Notes: a model not told the origin generated them from the letters alone. A stretch of 64,000 nucleotides of DNA from Sisyra terminalis (GCA_958496175.1 OY292277.1:44651050-44715049); one strand, 5' to 3'; shown: positions 1 to 11,883, counted from the first letter of the stretch. Made by a program: numbers and translations.

Positions 1-1930
1 TACAATAAATATTAAGTTAAATATGTAAAAATAAGTTAATGGTAGTACTTTTACAAAATCACAAAGCCAAGAAATGAAATATTCTTTTGTTGTCAAATAT
101 TTATTGGTGTCAGCGTTTACTCTGCCCATTTGGCCTATTTAACAGGTTTTAACAGTTTATATAGGGATTTTTTTTTTATTGCTTTTACTGTTTTCCTTAC
201 AACTTTTTCCTATTTTCTCACCTTTTAAACTTTCCTTTGTCTTCTACAAATATTTCAACACCAAAAAGAGCCATAGCAGTCCAGAGGTTTTCAAGTTTTC
301 GCGAGACTCACAGGTCTCAACTCATTTTATATAAAAGATATATTTTCTTTAGGCTTTTTAATATTTTTTTAAATTGATTTTAAAGATCAATTGGTTTCAA
401 ATTCATAAGATTTTGTTACTAATGAAATTTTTCTTATTAATCTTTTTTTTTTTTTGTTGCAGTGAAACCCTCTTTCTTCAACATTGTTGTAAGTACGAAC
501 TTTATGTTCAAGAAGCTTTTCTTACTAATAAAGAATTATAAAATAAAGTCATAAATATTCAACTATATGATTTATGCATTATGATGCATGTGGGTACCCA
601 CATACAGGCACTAATACAAAACACTTGTTTTATTTTTTTATTCAGAAATTTTCACGAAAAATCTCCGGCTTAAACAGCTTTCAGAGTTTTTCTTACTTGT
701 AAGTTTTTCAATGTAGAAATACAACAAATTGGTAATATATTAAAAGTTGGAATTTTTCAATAAAACCACAACATATTTCCATTAAATTCCACGTAAATGT
801 AACGGTCGAAGAAAAACTTTATCTTTTGTCCAAATCCAAGTCCTTTCGTCACCAACCCCAACGTAAACGATGAAGTTGTAGTTTTCCTTGGAGGTGTCCA
901 TTTTGTATCGGATTCATCCACTCGTCCATTGGGAAACGATATTTTATGGTATCAAAAAAGAGACGAACAAAACTTTACGTTCCACCCGTCTCCGTAATTT
1001 GTACATAACATTCGTTCTATAAACTTGAAAATCGCAACAAACTTATACACTCGTTTGCCATACTTACCGAATATAAACCTATACCTAAATCAAATCACAC
1101 AGCTCCATTTTATTTGCTCTATAAAAATTTTTCCTCCAACTTGACTTCACTAGTTCTATATATATATGTATATATATAAATCGTTATAGTGAAGCAAAAA
1201 TCCCTTTTTCGGATATTGAAATCAATATTGAATTTCCGGTCCAATATCCTTTTTGGTTTAGGATTACATCCTCGTTTTTATCAATTGATTTGCACTCGCT
1301 TTTATCTTGAGCGGTTTAACATTTATTGCACAGAATGAATAAATGGAGAAAACAGGAAAAGCTGTAGTGCAACTTGGTCGTGGGTCGAGATAATTAAAAA
1401 AGTTTAGCAATATTATTTTAATTGATTTCAACGTCTCTATTTCGATTTTGAATTGAATTGAAGATCTGAATAAACTTGGAAAAAGATAAATATTGTCAAC
1501 AAACTTTTAGAATTCATATAAATCATGGAAATTTTATTCGAACTTCAACGGTGCATAGGTAAAATTCATTCAAATGCAGCACAAAGACGACTCAACAGCT
1601 TCATTTCTCCATAGGATACAAACTGATTCAAAAATCAGTGCCCATATTTCCATTTTTTGAATTTCACATAAGAATTTTCAAACTAAAAAAGCCATTCCAT
1701 ATTTAATTAACTGTACAATAAAAGGAGATTTTCAATTTGATACTTATGTGGTATCTGACAGAATAATCATACTTTGTGACTCTTGTATTGAATAAGAAAT
1801 ACGTTGAAACAAGTTCTATTTAAATTTGAAAGCTCTAATCGGCTTTAAGGGTAGAAAATAGGGGTTGATTTATGATTTGCACTCAAATTTTACAATAAGA
1901 TTCAATATCTTAAACGTAAAAAACATCGAT
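1..1930. other. Unique AT-rich non-coding DNA
   Basis: No gene, RNA or mobile element could be recognised. The block contains homopolymer T tracts, a short TA-rich run near 1157-1180, and a stretch from about 790 to 1060 with more CpG than its surroundings. No convincing open frame, splice-framed exon or terminal repeat is visible. It ends where the foldback element begins. Confidence 0.6.
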
Positions 1931-2356
1931 AGGGGTGTTTTCGAATTTCTTTGCTCCCAGGAGTTCAAATGCTTCCAAATTGATAAAAAAAAAATCCTGA
2001 AAATTTGAGCTCTTAATATCAACTTTCAGATAGTCCGCTTTCCAACTTAAGTTTCTTATGGAAATAACGTGGGAAAAATTTAATTTGTTCTTTAGAATTC
2101 CATAACTCTGCGATAAATAAATCGAAAGTAACTAATCGCTTTATGTTTATTGTAAATTTAACGCTCTACAAAAAAGAGATCTTATAATTTTTCGCTAAAT
2201 CTATTGGGTTAAGAGTTATTCGAGCTCAAAGTTTAATTATTATATAATTATTAATATTATCAACTATAATTATTAAGTAAATACTTATTTTTACGAAATA
2301 TATCAAATTTCTTATGCAAAATTTGTATTTATGATCAAAAAGAAGCAAATACAATA

Positions 2357-2509
2357 TTATTTTTGTGATTTTTCACGACGTAGCTGTAGTAGTTCATCCT
2401 TCATTTTTTGTACTTGATCATTGCCATCAGATTCAATATAAGCTATGTAACTAACTCAAACATTTTTTTGTTGCTCAGTTAAAAAATGCATTATATTTCC
2501 ATTGACCAT
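2357..2509 (-). pseudogene. Coding-like remnant in the foldback loop
   Basis: Reading the minus strand from 2509 to 2357 gives 51 codons ending in a natural stop, with one internal TGA after about 17 residues. The second half is hydrophilic and helix-like, with VQKMKDELLQLRREKSQK before the stop. Such a charged C-terminus looks like a coiled-coil end of a real protein rather than chance AT-rich DNA. The family is not recognised. It sits between the arms of the foldback element, so it may be a leftover of the parent element's own protein or a captured fragment of a host gene. It is broken by the TGA, and no upstream exon or start region is preserved outside the loop. Confidence 0.35.
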
Positions 2510-2708
2510 TAGTGCCGTATTCTTAAGCCAATAACTCTTAAGCCAATAGATTTAGCGAAAAATTATAAGATCTCTTTTTTGTAGAGCGTTAAATTTACAA
2601 TAAACATAAAGCGATTAGTTACTTTCGATTTATTTATCGCAGAGTTATGGAATTATTAGAGCTCCTTTTTGTAGAGCATTAAATTTACAATAAACATGAC
2701 GTGATAAG

Positions 2709-2922
2709 TTTTTTTTTTCCTATGATCTGGGGGCCTCTCCTGCGAGTTCCTCTGCGCTACGTCCTAAAAGGACTATTGCGCCCCAGTTTAATTTCAGTTC
2801 CAGTTGGTCAGGTCTGCTTCTGATATGAATCTCAGCAGACAGTCAACTGGATCTCTGTGTATGTTTCCCAGCTCATGTCCGGGTGGACAAAGCGAGTTGA
2901 GACGACTTTGAGTCATGGCTGG
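2709..2922 (-). mobile_element. 5'-truncated LINE 3' end with poly(A) and 11-bp target duplication
   Basis: The insert is flanked by the direct repeat GACGTGATAAG (2698-2708 and 2923-2933). On the plus strand it starts with ten T residues, so the element lies on the minus strand and ends in poly(A). The minus-strand frame ends in LLRFISEADLTNWN followed by a stop. This resembles the 'LL-FI--TGL' C-terminal tail of non-LTR retrotransposon ORF2 proteins, just after their zinc-knuckle domain. About 140 bp of 3' UTR follows. The length of 214 bp, the poly(A) and the target duplication are the classic signature of a dead-on-arrival LINE copy. It landed inside the right arm of the foldback element, so it is younger than that element. 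Confidence 0.8.
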
Positions 2923-3137
2923 GACGTGATAAGATACTTTCGATTAATTTTTCGCTGGGTTATGGAATTCTAAAGATCAAATTAAACTTTTCCCACGTTA
3001 TTTCCACAAGAAACTTAATTTGGAAAGTGGACTATTTAAAAGTTAATATTAAGAGCTAAAATTTTCAGGGATTTTTTTTTAATAAATTTGGAACCATTTG
3101 AGTCCTTGGGAGCAAAGAAATTCGAAAACACCCCTGT

Positions 3138-3660
3138 TAAGGACCACCCAATTAACATGCAGAGGTAACGTGTTGGATTGATGGTAACCGCGTTTTCATC
3201 GTCGTTTTTGAAAAAAAGAATGGCCGATGTTGCTTTTTGACCACAAAGCACACCAAAGTATCACTTTATGGAGATGCATCAGCTGCTCTAGACTTTCTCG
3301 TGGATTTTCATCGATCTAAATACGGCAATTTTACTTATTTACCATCCCATTGTAAAATATGTTTCATTGCGAAAAAAATTAGTCATCAAATACACGGTGC
3401 TCTCTAAAACCTCGCAAATAATGGTCAATTGGGTTGAATTCTTGCGTTAATTGGATCATGTATGCATGTAAATTCATGTCCATTATTCGCAATAAACTAG
3501 TCCTTGAAATGCCGAATTCAAGTGATCGATACATTGCTGATTTCTTTGGATCATCATTCACAAATCGCTTGGCAGCGATGTTATCCAGAGTACGAAAAAT
3601 TTTTCGTCTGCCAGATCTAGATGCACCTTCAACGGAATCCGTAGCCCCGAATTTCGTGAA
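3138..3660 (-). pseudogene. Tc1/mariner-superfamily (IS630-like) transposase remnant, copy 1
   Basis: The minus strand encodes pieces of a DDE transposase in order. First comes a linker ending FGATDSVEGASRSGRRK (about 3655-3600). Next is a helix-turn-helix stretch with FVNDDPKKS and LEFGISRTSLLRIM (about 3585-3470). Then comes IQLTQEFNPIDHYLRG, and after a gap CRI, ENPRESLEQL and KVILWCALWSKSNIGHSFF (about 3330-3215), ending near NAVTINPTRYLCML. These match, from family knowledge, the paired HTH domain and middle of the catalytic domain. The segment with the first catalytic Asp is missing or scrambled, and stops and a frameshift near 3220 break it. No terminal inverted repeats were found. The left edge abuts the foldback element and the right continues into DNA carrying a Jockey insertion. 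A second copy lies at 20417-20880. Confidence 0.8.
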
Positions 3661-3865
3661 TCAAACACTGATGGTGATTTCCTTTGGGTGATTATGATTA
3701 CCAAAATAATCACAAAGTGCAGGAAATATGTTTTTGCTTTATATTTGTTCACCTTTTATATAATTCTTTTGTACGTATGTACGGGGCTGGACTCCTTACG
3801 TGTGTATTTCAGTGGGATTCTGGATGGTTTTGATTTTGACAATTTGATTTTCACAAATGTTGGAT

Positions 3866-4535
3866 TTTTTTTTGTGAACTATTATGTAATTTGCACCAGT
3901 TCAGCAATTTGCTGCTATATCATGGTGGTGATAACAGGCTATTGATCTTTAGCGACGTTTAAGTAGCTGGAGGAGTCGCGAACTTCATTCCTCGGTCATT
4001 TTTATTTTTTTATTTGTTGATTGTTCTTGACCTTGTAGTCAAGCAACTGCTATTTCTTGAAGCTCTTGAGGGAGTTTTCGCTTCAGCCTTCTTTGATTTA
4101 TAGTGTACCCCAAGCCAAGTTCTACTGCACTAGGACAATTTTCCTGGTCGTTAAGGAAATTCCTTGTGAGTTGGATTAAAAAGTCTTTTATGTATGGGAC
4201 GTTCATTTCGTGATGAATTTGGTTGTTTTTCACATACCATGGAACTTTAGTGATGATTCTCAAGACTCTATTTTGGAACATCTGTAAGTCATTGTGATTT
4301 TTCTTTAAGGATGGAAGCCAGACTGCGCAGGAATATGTGAGCAGTGGTCTAATGACTGATTTGTATATCATCATTGAACATTCCATACTTAGACGATACC
4401 TTCTGTTGATAAGTGGATATAGTTGGATGAGTCGAGTGTTGGCTCCTCTGATTTTACTTGAAATGTGGCTTTGCCAGGTTAATTTCGAGTCCAGAAATAT
4501 GCCCAAATATTTAACAGGCGTTTTTTTTCTTATTC
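3866..4535 (-). pseudogene. Jockey-clade LINE reverse transcriptase C-terminus, copy A
   Basis: A 155-codon open minus-strand frame at 4506-4039 gives the segment that follows the reverse transcriptase fingers/palm in Jockey-type ORF2. Visible motifs include LDSKLTWQSHISSKIRGANT, LIQLYPLINRR, YKSVIRPLLTYSCAVW, FQNRVLRIITKVPWYVKN and a C-terminus ending LQEIAVA. From the family, this is the thumb and connector region downstream of the YADD catalytic box. The catalytic core itself is absent because the copy is 5'-truncated near 4535. About 170 bp of 3' UTR follows and ends in a T run (plus strand, 3866-3874) that corresponds to the poly(A) tail. Related copies lie at 19903-20411 and 21112-22003. 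It cannot encode an active enzyme. Confidence 0.85.
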
Positions 4536-6500
4536 CACAGAAAAACGTTGGAATTAAAACGTGTTAATCGTTTAATTTATTATGAATATCAAATTAAAAT
4601 TTAAATGTATGTATTTATGCACATTGTTTCGCAAGCTTTATTCAGCCTGAAGAAAATCAATAAACATGTTAAAAGAGAAAAAAAAGACGGTAATCGAAAA
4701 CTTAAAAAGCGTGCGTTAAATCAATAGCACAATAACCGTAAAAGTTCCCCTAGCTATACAACAAAAAAACTCATATGTGTCCCACGAAGCCCCGGAAAGT
4801 CTTTCGATCCGGAAGTAAATTAATAGAAGAAAATAGCGAAAGCTCATCCACTGACATTGATGACAATTTAACGAGAGGCTAAGCTTGCGAAAACAACACA
4901 AACGGAACATGAAAAATCAGAAAAAATAAATTTCAAACGAAATTGATTTATAATGATTTTCTGCTCGGCATTGATAATGATGCTCCAGTTTCATTTTCGG
5001 CGTCGCAAACCTTCAATGGTCGTCTCAAAGCTGTCGCACTCATATCGGAAATCGGTATCAACGAAATTAAATTGAAGCTTTGTTACATTTGTCAATTTTA
5101 ACAGTTTATCTTACGCTTTTTTTCCGTTTTTTAAATAAACTAGAGTGATTTTTTGCTGTTTGGATTTCGATTCGACTAAAATGACTACGAAAGACAATTC
5201 ATTTCTGCTAAAAGGCTATTGATTGGGGCCAAACAAAGCCAATCATTCAATCAACGAGAAAAGAAAGTTTTAGGCTGCACAGAATACAAAGCACGTCGCC
5301 GAAGTCGATTCGGTTTTAATTTATTGGGTTTGTGCCAAACAGATATAATTTGCCATCGAATTATCTGTTAAAAGTATGGTTAATCGACCGACATGGTAAT
5401 GATTTTAGAAGTTTAGGGAAATGATGAGTGTTGATTTATAAACGCTCTAATTACAGAACCATTGTTGTGGTAATGTTTCAATTGATATAGTGCAATAATA
5501 ATGATGTGAACTTGATGGGGTCATACACGAAAATCTCCGGTCCATTAAACACGAACATCACATTTTGTTGTTCAAGTATCCGTGTCCCGTGAAATCGTAT
5601 TCATATTTGACGTGAACGGTGACGCGGGGCGGAAAAAAATCGCTCCGGGTGATTGGCAAAATCTCGAAAAATTGATTTAATTTCAAACGAGTCGGCCTTT
5701 TTGTTGTTTGCCGGTTGCGGAGATAAGGTTTTCTAATAAAATGCATTTTCAATCTTAGTCTGTAAATGACAAGTTTTACGAATGGTTGAACTAATTTTTA
5801 TATAATGGCTTCCGGAGGCTCCCAATTGACTTTTTGAGATACAACTATTGATATTGAAATATTTACTTATTCTGGTCCCTTTCCGATTTTTATTGAAAAA
5901 AGTAGTCCAATCGGAAATTATAATCTTGAAATTCGAAAAATCGTACTCTGTAATATATTTATAAACTAAAGGAACCTACACTTATACTATATGCATGGTA
6001 AATCGACACCGGAATGCCGTCTTAATTAAAACTGCAGATAAGTTTTGGTACCTACTTATAAAATACAAAACCCTGGAAGTTTCAAATCCCTATCTCAATT
6101 AATTATTGTGAAAAACAAAATAATAAGTGGAACATAGAAAAAAAGTTTTTTTTGTTTTAATAAATTCAATCGATTGATATTAAATTTTAATATATATTTT
6201 GGGGATCTTTTTACATAATATTAGGCAATTATAAATCTTTATATTATCTGTGAAAAACTATTTTGTAATCCTGAAACAATTTTAGTACCGCTTTAAAATA
6301 TTTTTATTAATTAAATGTCCTTTCTATACAAATGTATTACTCAAACTTCTATATTAATTTTATTAAAACAATTTGTATCTCTGAATTTTTCTGGTGTTCA
6401 AACACAGATATAATGCACATCTTTAGAATATAACCAAAAGTAAAATAAATTAATAAATAAAGTCTAATTTTTTTAACATTTATGATAAAGTATAAAACTA
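4536..6500. other. Apparently unique non-coding DNA
   Basis: No mobile element or gene was recognised. The part from about 4700 to 5760 is richer in CpG and looks less repetitive than the rest. It could contain conserved non-coding sequence, but nothing in it identifies a promoter or exon. The remainder is plain AT-rich sequence. Confidence 0.5.
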
Positions 6501-7288
6501 CAGGTGGCCCAAAAGTTACGAAAAAGTTTGAACTTCTAACTTTCAAAAGAGTTTTAACGTTTAAGGAGTTTTAACATTTTTAATAATTAACTTTCCTTTT
6601 TCTTTTTTCTTAAAGTTGCACTCAATAAGCATTCGGAACGCAGCAAGTATATTGTTGTCATTTTAACGTTAGAAATGTTATCGAATTTTCAGGTTTCATA
6701 CTGTTGAAAATCTTCAAGTATAATCCCAGCATAAATTGCAAAAACAGCAGTGATCGTAAATGGAGAACGATATAGGGTCGAGCTTGAGAATTTTGTAAGA
6801 TCTGTAGTAGAATGTAGACCATGAATGTGGTTTCAGCAAGATGGTGCTACTTGCCATATACATTGTTACTCATTGCTTATATACAAGTTGTAAGAGCCTT
6901 TTTTGCGACCTTTTAATCTCGAGAAAATGTGTCTTGAATTTTCCGCAGCGATTTCCGGACCTCACGGCCCTTGATTTATGAGGATACTTGAAAGGAAAAG
7001 AGTTTGCAAATAAACCCCAGACAATTCAAGAATTAAAGGAAAATATTCTTACCAAAATCAAGACATAAGAGCCAGTAACATTAAAAATAGTAAAGTACCC
7101 TGTTGTTGAAAGAGCTCATCTGTGGGACATGAAAAATGAAAGACATTTAAAATATGTTATATTTCGTATTTCGTATTTAGAAAGAAAAACTCCAAAAAGT
7201 ATTATTTCTTTTATTCTTTATACTAATAGATTAAATACCAAACATGTCGTGACTGATTAAAACTCCTTCGTGACTTTTCGATCATCTG
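6501..7288 (+). mobile_element. Tc1/mariner-superfamily element remnant with TA ends
   Basis: Inverted ends match: CAGGTGGCCCAAAAGTTACG at 6501, and the reverse complement of the right end (finishing at 7288) reads CAGATGATCGAAAAGTCACG. Both are flanked by TA (6499-6500 and 7289-7290), the standard duplication of this superfamily. The interior holds transposase remnants on the plus strand, annotated separately. At 788 bp it is shorter than the usual 1.2-1.3 kb autonomous element, and the N-terminal DNA-binding half appears missing. Confidence 0.85.
6747..7137 (+). pseudogene. Tc1/mariner-superfamily transposase fragment
   Basis: Plus-strand frames give VNGERYRVELENFV, then MWFQQDGATCH, which contains the second catalytic Asp in the QDGA context. 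After a frameshifted stretch come RFPDLTALDL, GYLKGKEFANKPQTIQELK and a C-terminal piece with ERHLK. These are in the order expected for the catalytic half of an IS630/Tc1-mariner DDE/D transposase. In-frame stops occur before MWFQQ, after LDL and after KIKT. The first catalytic Asp and the helix-turn-helix region are absent. The fragment lies inside TA-flanked inverted ends, so it is a dead internal-deletion copy. It resembles the family of the 3138-3660 fragment, but the two cover mostly different parts, so identity cannot be judged. Confidence 0.85.
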
Positions 7289-7389
7289 TATATAGAAGAA
7301 GAAAAAAAATAAAAACCACTTCCAGGCTTAATATCAATTGCTAACCTGAATTCCATAAAAATACACAAATAAATTTGAAAACTAACAGA

Positions 7390-7790
7390 AGTGAACAAAT
7401 TGGACATTGAAGGTAAACAAATATTCATTTCCGACTGTTATTTCTACATATTTTTAAAAATATTTCATGGATAATATTTTTTCATAACTACCAATAAGCT
7501 TAATATATATCAGTGCAGTATGCGATAAGCGTATATAGTTAATACGAGTATGTAGAATGGCTTGAGCAATGCACTAATATCACAGCACACCCACTCCAAT
7601 GCAAGAGGCTATTAGCCAATGGGAATACGAAATTTAAAGATGTTCATTTGTTTTGATTATTGAAATTTTAAAAATTCATCAAAACCACTCCCACATTCAA
7701 TCCATGTACATAAACATATACAAATACGTAGTATAGGCTAATATGAAACGTCTCGTGCACTGACGTCGGTCGAAGTCTATCAATACTTGA
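7390..7790 (+). repeat. Dispersed repeat, copy 1 (inverted copy at 24290-24670)
   Basis: About 400 bp recurs in reverse orientation at 24290-24670. Shared landmarks in order are GTAAACAAATATT, CATAACTA-CAATAAGCT, GCAATGCACTA-ATCACAGCA, CTATTAGCCAATG, ATTTAAAGATGTTCATTTG and GTGCACTGACGTC. No protein-like frame, poly(A) or terminal inverted repeat was seen. It may be a MITE or another non-autonomous element, and the class is unknown. Confidence 0.7.
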
Positions 7791-8928
7791 ATTATAATTA
7801 AAGGTTTATAATAATTAGAAAAACAAATAATTCAATAATCAAATTATAAGTAGAGGAAATAATTAACTGGAGATAATTTTACAATTAAGTGTTATATACA
7901 TTGAAAATATTTCATTAAGGAGCTTTGAATTTATCAATTTCCTTGTAATAATAGGGGATAATAAAAGGGGATGTTTGGGAATAACTTCAAAATCTTAGAT
8001 TGTTATGTATTGATCATTGATTAAATCTGTACATTCCATAAGTTCATCTCAGTTTATTTCCTGAAAGGCAAGAAGTTAGAGAAAAATCCAGGAATTTCAT
8101 TGAGCCAAGGGAAAAGTCTGGAACTTTCATAATTGTTTCATATTTAGAATTAATTAATTTTATAATTTCGAAAATATGATATGGTTTATTACTTTATTTA
8201 GTATTTATATTTTAATTTTTGTTAAACACCAATCAAGGATATATACTTCGGGTAATGAAATATGGATTGATTATTAACTTCCTTAACATACACGCTAATT
8301 GAAATGTAATTCCCCTGGTTTTAGGTGAACCATTTTTAATGGACACTATCATGGCTATCGTTCAATAATGAAGTTATATTTTATTTATTAAAATTAACCA
8401 TTTTTAAAAAAATATTTAATTTTTGTAAGACTTTGTATTTTTGTTAAATTCAACCAATGGCAATATTAAAGAAATACTATTTACAAAAATAAAGTTATTG
8501 ATACTTGAATCTATTTGAAAAATAACAAATAATGGAGATCTGAGTTGATATGATTCATTTTCAAAAACAAAAATTACCGATTTGTTGAAAATGGGTACCC
8601 TGGAAGCCGAATTGTAATACAAAGTTAAGTAGTAATGAATATTAACTTTCTTTGATACCTCCAGCCTTTGGGGTTGATGATATAATTTTCCTTATTTCTT
8701 TATCCTATGATAGATGTGCGATTTTAGGTAATGAGTGATCAGTTAGCACCTGTAAATGGTTAGGCTACCGTGTGGTGAATTTTTTTCGACTATGTTTGCT
8801 TCCCACTATTCCTTCAACTAAAAGTAGTTCCTAGTTTCCTAGTTTTCCCAACTATTCGACTAAAATTCCGCAAACATGTCTTCTTTACTATACTTAGTAG
8901 TGTATCATGTGTATTTAGGTCTTCCAAG
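7791..8928. other. AT-rich non-coding DNA
   Basis: Nothing was recognised. There are no terminal repeats, coding motifs or RNA-like boxes. Composition is very AT-rich with many short homopolymers. Confidence 0.5.
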
Positions 8929-10378
8929 ATGGATTTATTTGTTCTTTTTTTCATCAATGAGACTCCTAGAATGCATCTATATTAGGGTGGGTCAAAAAAA
9001 TCAATTATTTTTTCTTACAAGTGACAAGGAAAAATGGGTTGCTAGACACCTTAAAAAAATTCTCACCAAGTATGAGCTCTTAATTTTATTAGGAAGATCC
9101 TACGCATCGCAGTTTTGTATTTTTATCTCAGTCCAATAGAAAAAAATTCGTCCCTCATCATTTATCGATTGTACAGAAAAATGTTTTGAAAGAATTTTTT
9201 AGGAAATTTATAGCTCTACAAAAAAGGTATCTTATATTTTTTCCGTAAGCCTCACCATTTGAAAGATATTAAGGATTTAATTTTGATTATTTATAGACAA
9301 ATTTCATTTTTGTTTATGAATTTTAAAACTCGACAATAAATGATTCTTATACAATGCGCAATACAAATTTTTGTTGGAAATTAACTGCTCTATAAAAATG
9401 GTTTCTTATGTTTTGGCGATTAAATTAACCGTTCAAAAAATATTCATCATCAAACTTTCATGTGTACGGATTTTAAAAGTTTTTGATGAGATATTCGATT
9501 AATTTCAATTAATTTATAATTTTCATATAATTGTATTGTTATTCTGGCTATCGTCATATAAAATTTGATTTTTATATTGAATCCGCCAATTTTAGTGACA
9601 CGGATTTCCAAGGTATTTGATCTTTGGAACAATTTTGCAAATATTTATTTGTCTGATTTCTGGTGAGAAAACCAACTAAAATAATTGAAGTAAACACTGT
9701 TTCAATGAGTTTAAGATACTGAAAACCCCATAAAGCCCTTTTATATCTGTACCTGAATAAATGAAAGTAAAATTTGTCAATTTTTTTTTCTCAAAAATGA
9801 TAACTTTATGATAAAAATTAATTTAGTAATAACAGTTACAAAAATCCTTAAAAAATAATTATTAATGTCGAGTTTTGCTTATATAATTGTAATTGGAACA
9901 GACTGTAATCAGATTGTAATCAGAAAAATAAATATTTGCAAAATTGTTCCAAAGATCACATACCTTGGAAATCCGTGTCACTAAAATCGGCGGATTCAAT
10001 ATAAAAATCAAATGTTATATGACAATTGCCAGAATAACAATACAATTATATGAAAATTATAAATTAATTGAAATTAATCGAATATCTCATCAAAAACTTT
10101 TAAAATCCGTATACATGAAAGTTTGATGATTTATATCTTTTGAACGGTTAATTTAATCGCCAAAACATAAGAAACCATTTTTATAGAGCAGTTAATTTCC
10201 AACAAAAATTTGAATTGTGCATTGTATAAGAGTCATTTATTGTCGAGTTTTAAAATTCATAAACAAAAATGAAATTTGTCTTAAAATAATTTTTTTAAGG
10301 TGTCTAGGTTTTTGACCCACCCTAATATAGATGCATTCTAGGAGTCTCATTGATGAAAAAAAGAACAAATAAATCCAT
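8929..10378. repeat. Long foldback element with TAGGGTGGGTC module
   Basis: The two ends are reverse complements over about 70 bp, including AATGAGACTCCTAGAATGC and TATTAGGGTGGGTCAAAA. The inner arms 9298-9665 and about 9920-10283 are near-perfect reverse complements by eye. The left arm carries two extra blocks, about 8999-9040 and 9062-9295, that the right arm has lost. The loop is about 9666-9919. Because the arms are palindromic, the same short frames appear on both strands and are not genes. The left-only block contains CTCTACAAAAAAGGTATCTTAT, a module also seen at 2170 and 2565. No target duplication was seen. Confidence 0.8.
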
Positions 10379-10384
10379 GCCGAC

Positions 10385-11883
10385 CTGATAAAGCTACGAA
10401 AGTAGTGAAAAAAAAACATCAAGTATTTAGTGTCTAAAAAAGGAGATTCATTTAATTTTTATTATAAATAATGGATAAGAACGTGGATAGTTCTTAAATA
10501 ATAATGCTAAATAATAGTTGTTTGATGGAATACAAAGGTACTGAAAAGAAAATTTTCCAATGAGAAAATTTCAGTTAACAGTTTACTAATAATCCAACAA
10601 AAGTAAAATTGAAAGAACTTATTATTTTAAGGATTGGTTCAAGTAGTTCAACACATGTGTAGAATATCTCTAAATATATATGTTTTCAAAGAAAAAAATC
10701 CGATACAATAGTTGGAACTTTCAAAGGATAATACAATAGTGCAAATACCGATTCTCTCATTACTTTTATTTGAGATCTCGTTACAGTCATCATCTAGTGT
10801 ATAACACATGGCGAATAATGGCACAGTATTCAATTCCACGTCGTCAGAATTGAGTGCTAGAATTTCTTAAAGGATAAATTCGTTCCTGTACCCATTTACA
10901 AACATTTGTACAACAAACACATCTTCTCCCAACCGCACCACAAACTTCGAGTAGGAAAATCGAAAAGCAACATTACATAGATCCATTGTCTTTCTTCCCG
11001 GCAAATTCAATTTTTGATACTTCCGCGGCAAATAGCTACAATAAAAGGACTGATGAACACACGGTGAACATCACTGCCAATTTTCCCGCAACGAAAATCC
11101 GCAAATAATTTGGCACAGAGGTAAAAGAAAATGTATTTTTGTCGTTTCAACAATGTTACCTTTAGTTCGTTCAAGTTAAAACGGAGTATCGGAGGGCTCC
11201 CAATGCGGCCTATACCTTTATCGGAACGGGAAAATTTTAAAGTCGAAAACTTTTGCATTAAATATGTAAATGTGAAGGGCTTTACGCTCAAATTTGTCGC
11301 GTATATTTTGCAGTCGTTCACTTAAAAAGTTTCGATTTTACAATTTATGAGTTTAATTTTAATAATAAAAAGATTTCAGGTATTTGGGCCAAAATATAAA
11401 TAATTAATTATAACTTAAGGGATTATAAACTTGTCATAAGTTATCTGAAATTGATTTTCCTTTTAATGCTTTTCGTGCAAATATATCTACCTAAAAATTT
11501 GCTCCTTATATTCTTGAAAATATTTTTTTTTTAATTATTCTAAAGCTATTATAATAATACTAAAATTTTCACAAGATTTTTCTTTTTATTTTATTTTATT
11601 CGAATCGATCCACGGAGATCTTTGTACTCTTTTTCCAACACTGGACCACCCCAACGAGCCCTTTTAATTTTGAATAGTCACTGTAATCATCTGCTTTATA
11701 GACTAATGAAAAGCTTTAGATTGTGTAAAACACCTGAAGCTCAAAGTAGTTCACAGAATAACTGAAATAGTCGAAAAGCTCAAGGTAGATGAATGACCTG
11801 AAAGGAAAAGGAAGCGAAGGTTACTACCGATCCGTTGAATAAAGGGCAAAAGAACATAATCACTAGGAAAGGATTGTCTAGCA
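10385..11883. other. Apparently unique non-coding DNA
   Basis: No element was recognised. The part at about 10850-11330 is less AT-rich, with several CpGs. It has overlapping open frames on both strands (104 codons minus, 64 codons plus) that carry no recognisable motif, so they are treated as chance. Confidence 0.45.

Larger units (their letters stand above)
1931..3135. repeat. Long foldback (inverted-repeat) element, hAT-like MITE
   Basis: The two ends are reverse complements: AGGGGTGTTTTCGAATTTC at 1931 and its complement ending at 3135. The left arm runs to about 2235. The right arm starts near 2526. The right arm contains an internal tandem duplication of roughly 95 bp (about 2563-2655 repeated from 2661), and the second copy is split by a LINE tail at 2709-2922. 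The loop, about 2236-2525, holds a degraded coding-like stretch. Subterminal modules TTGCTCCCA, CCTGAAAATTTGAGCTCTTA and CTCTACAAAAAAG recur in other foldbacks of this window (32056-33066, 50166-50996, in part 8929-10378). No target duplication could be found, because the flanks ACATCGAT and GTTAAGGA do not match. Assignment to hAT is by analogy with the two relatives that do have 8-bp duplications. Confidence 0.8.

Noticed and set aside
1157..1180. TATA-box-like TA run as a promoter
   Set aside because: Simple TA repeat with no initiator, open frame or other promoter context nearby.
9944..10126. A 60-codon frame identical to a minus-strand frame at 9632-9450
   Set aside because: Also a mirror produced by the foldback arms; no protein family recognised.
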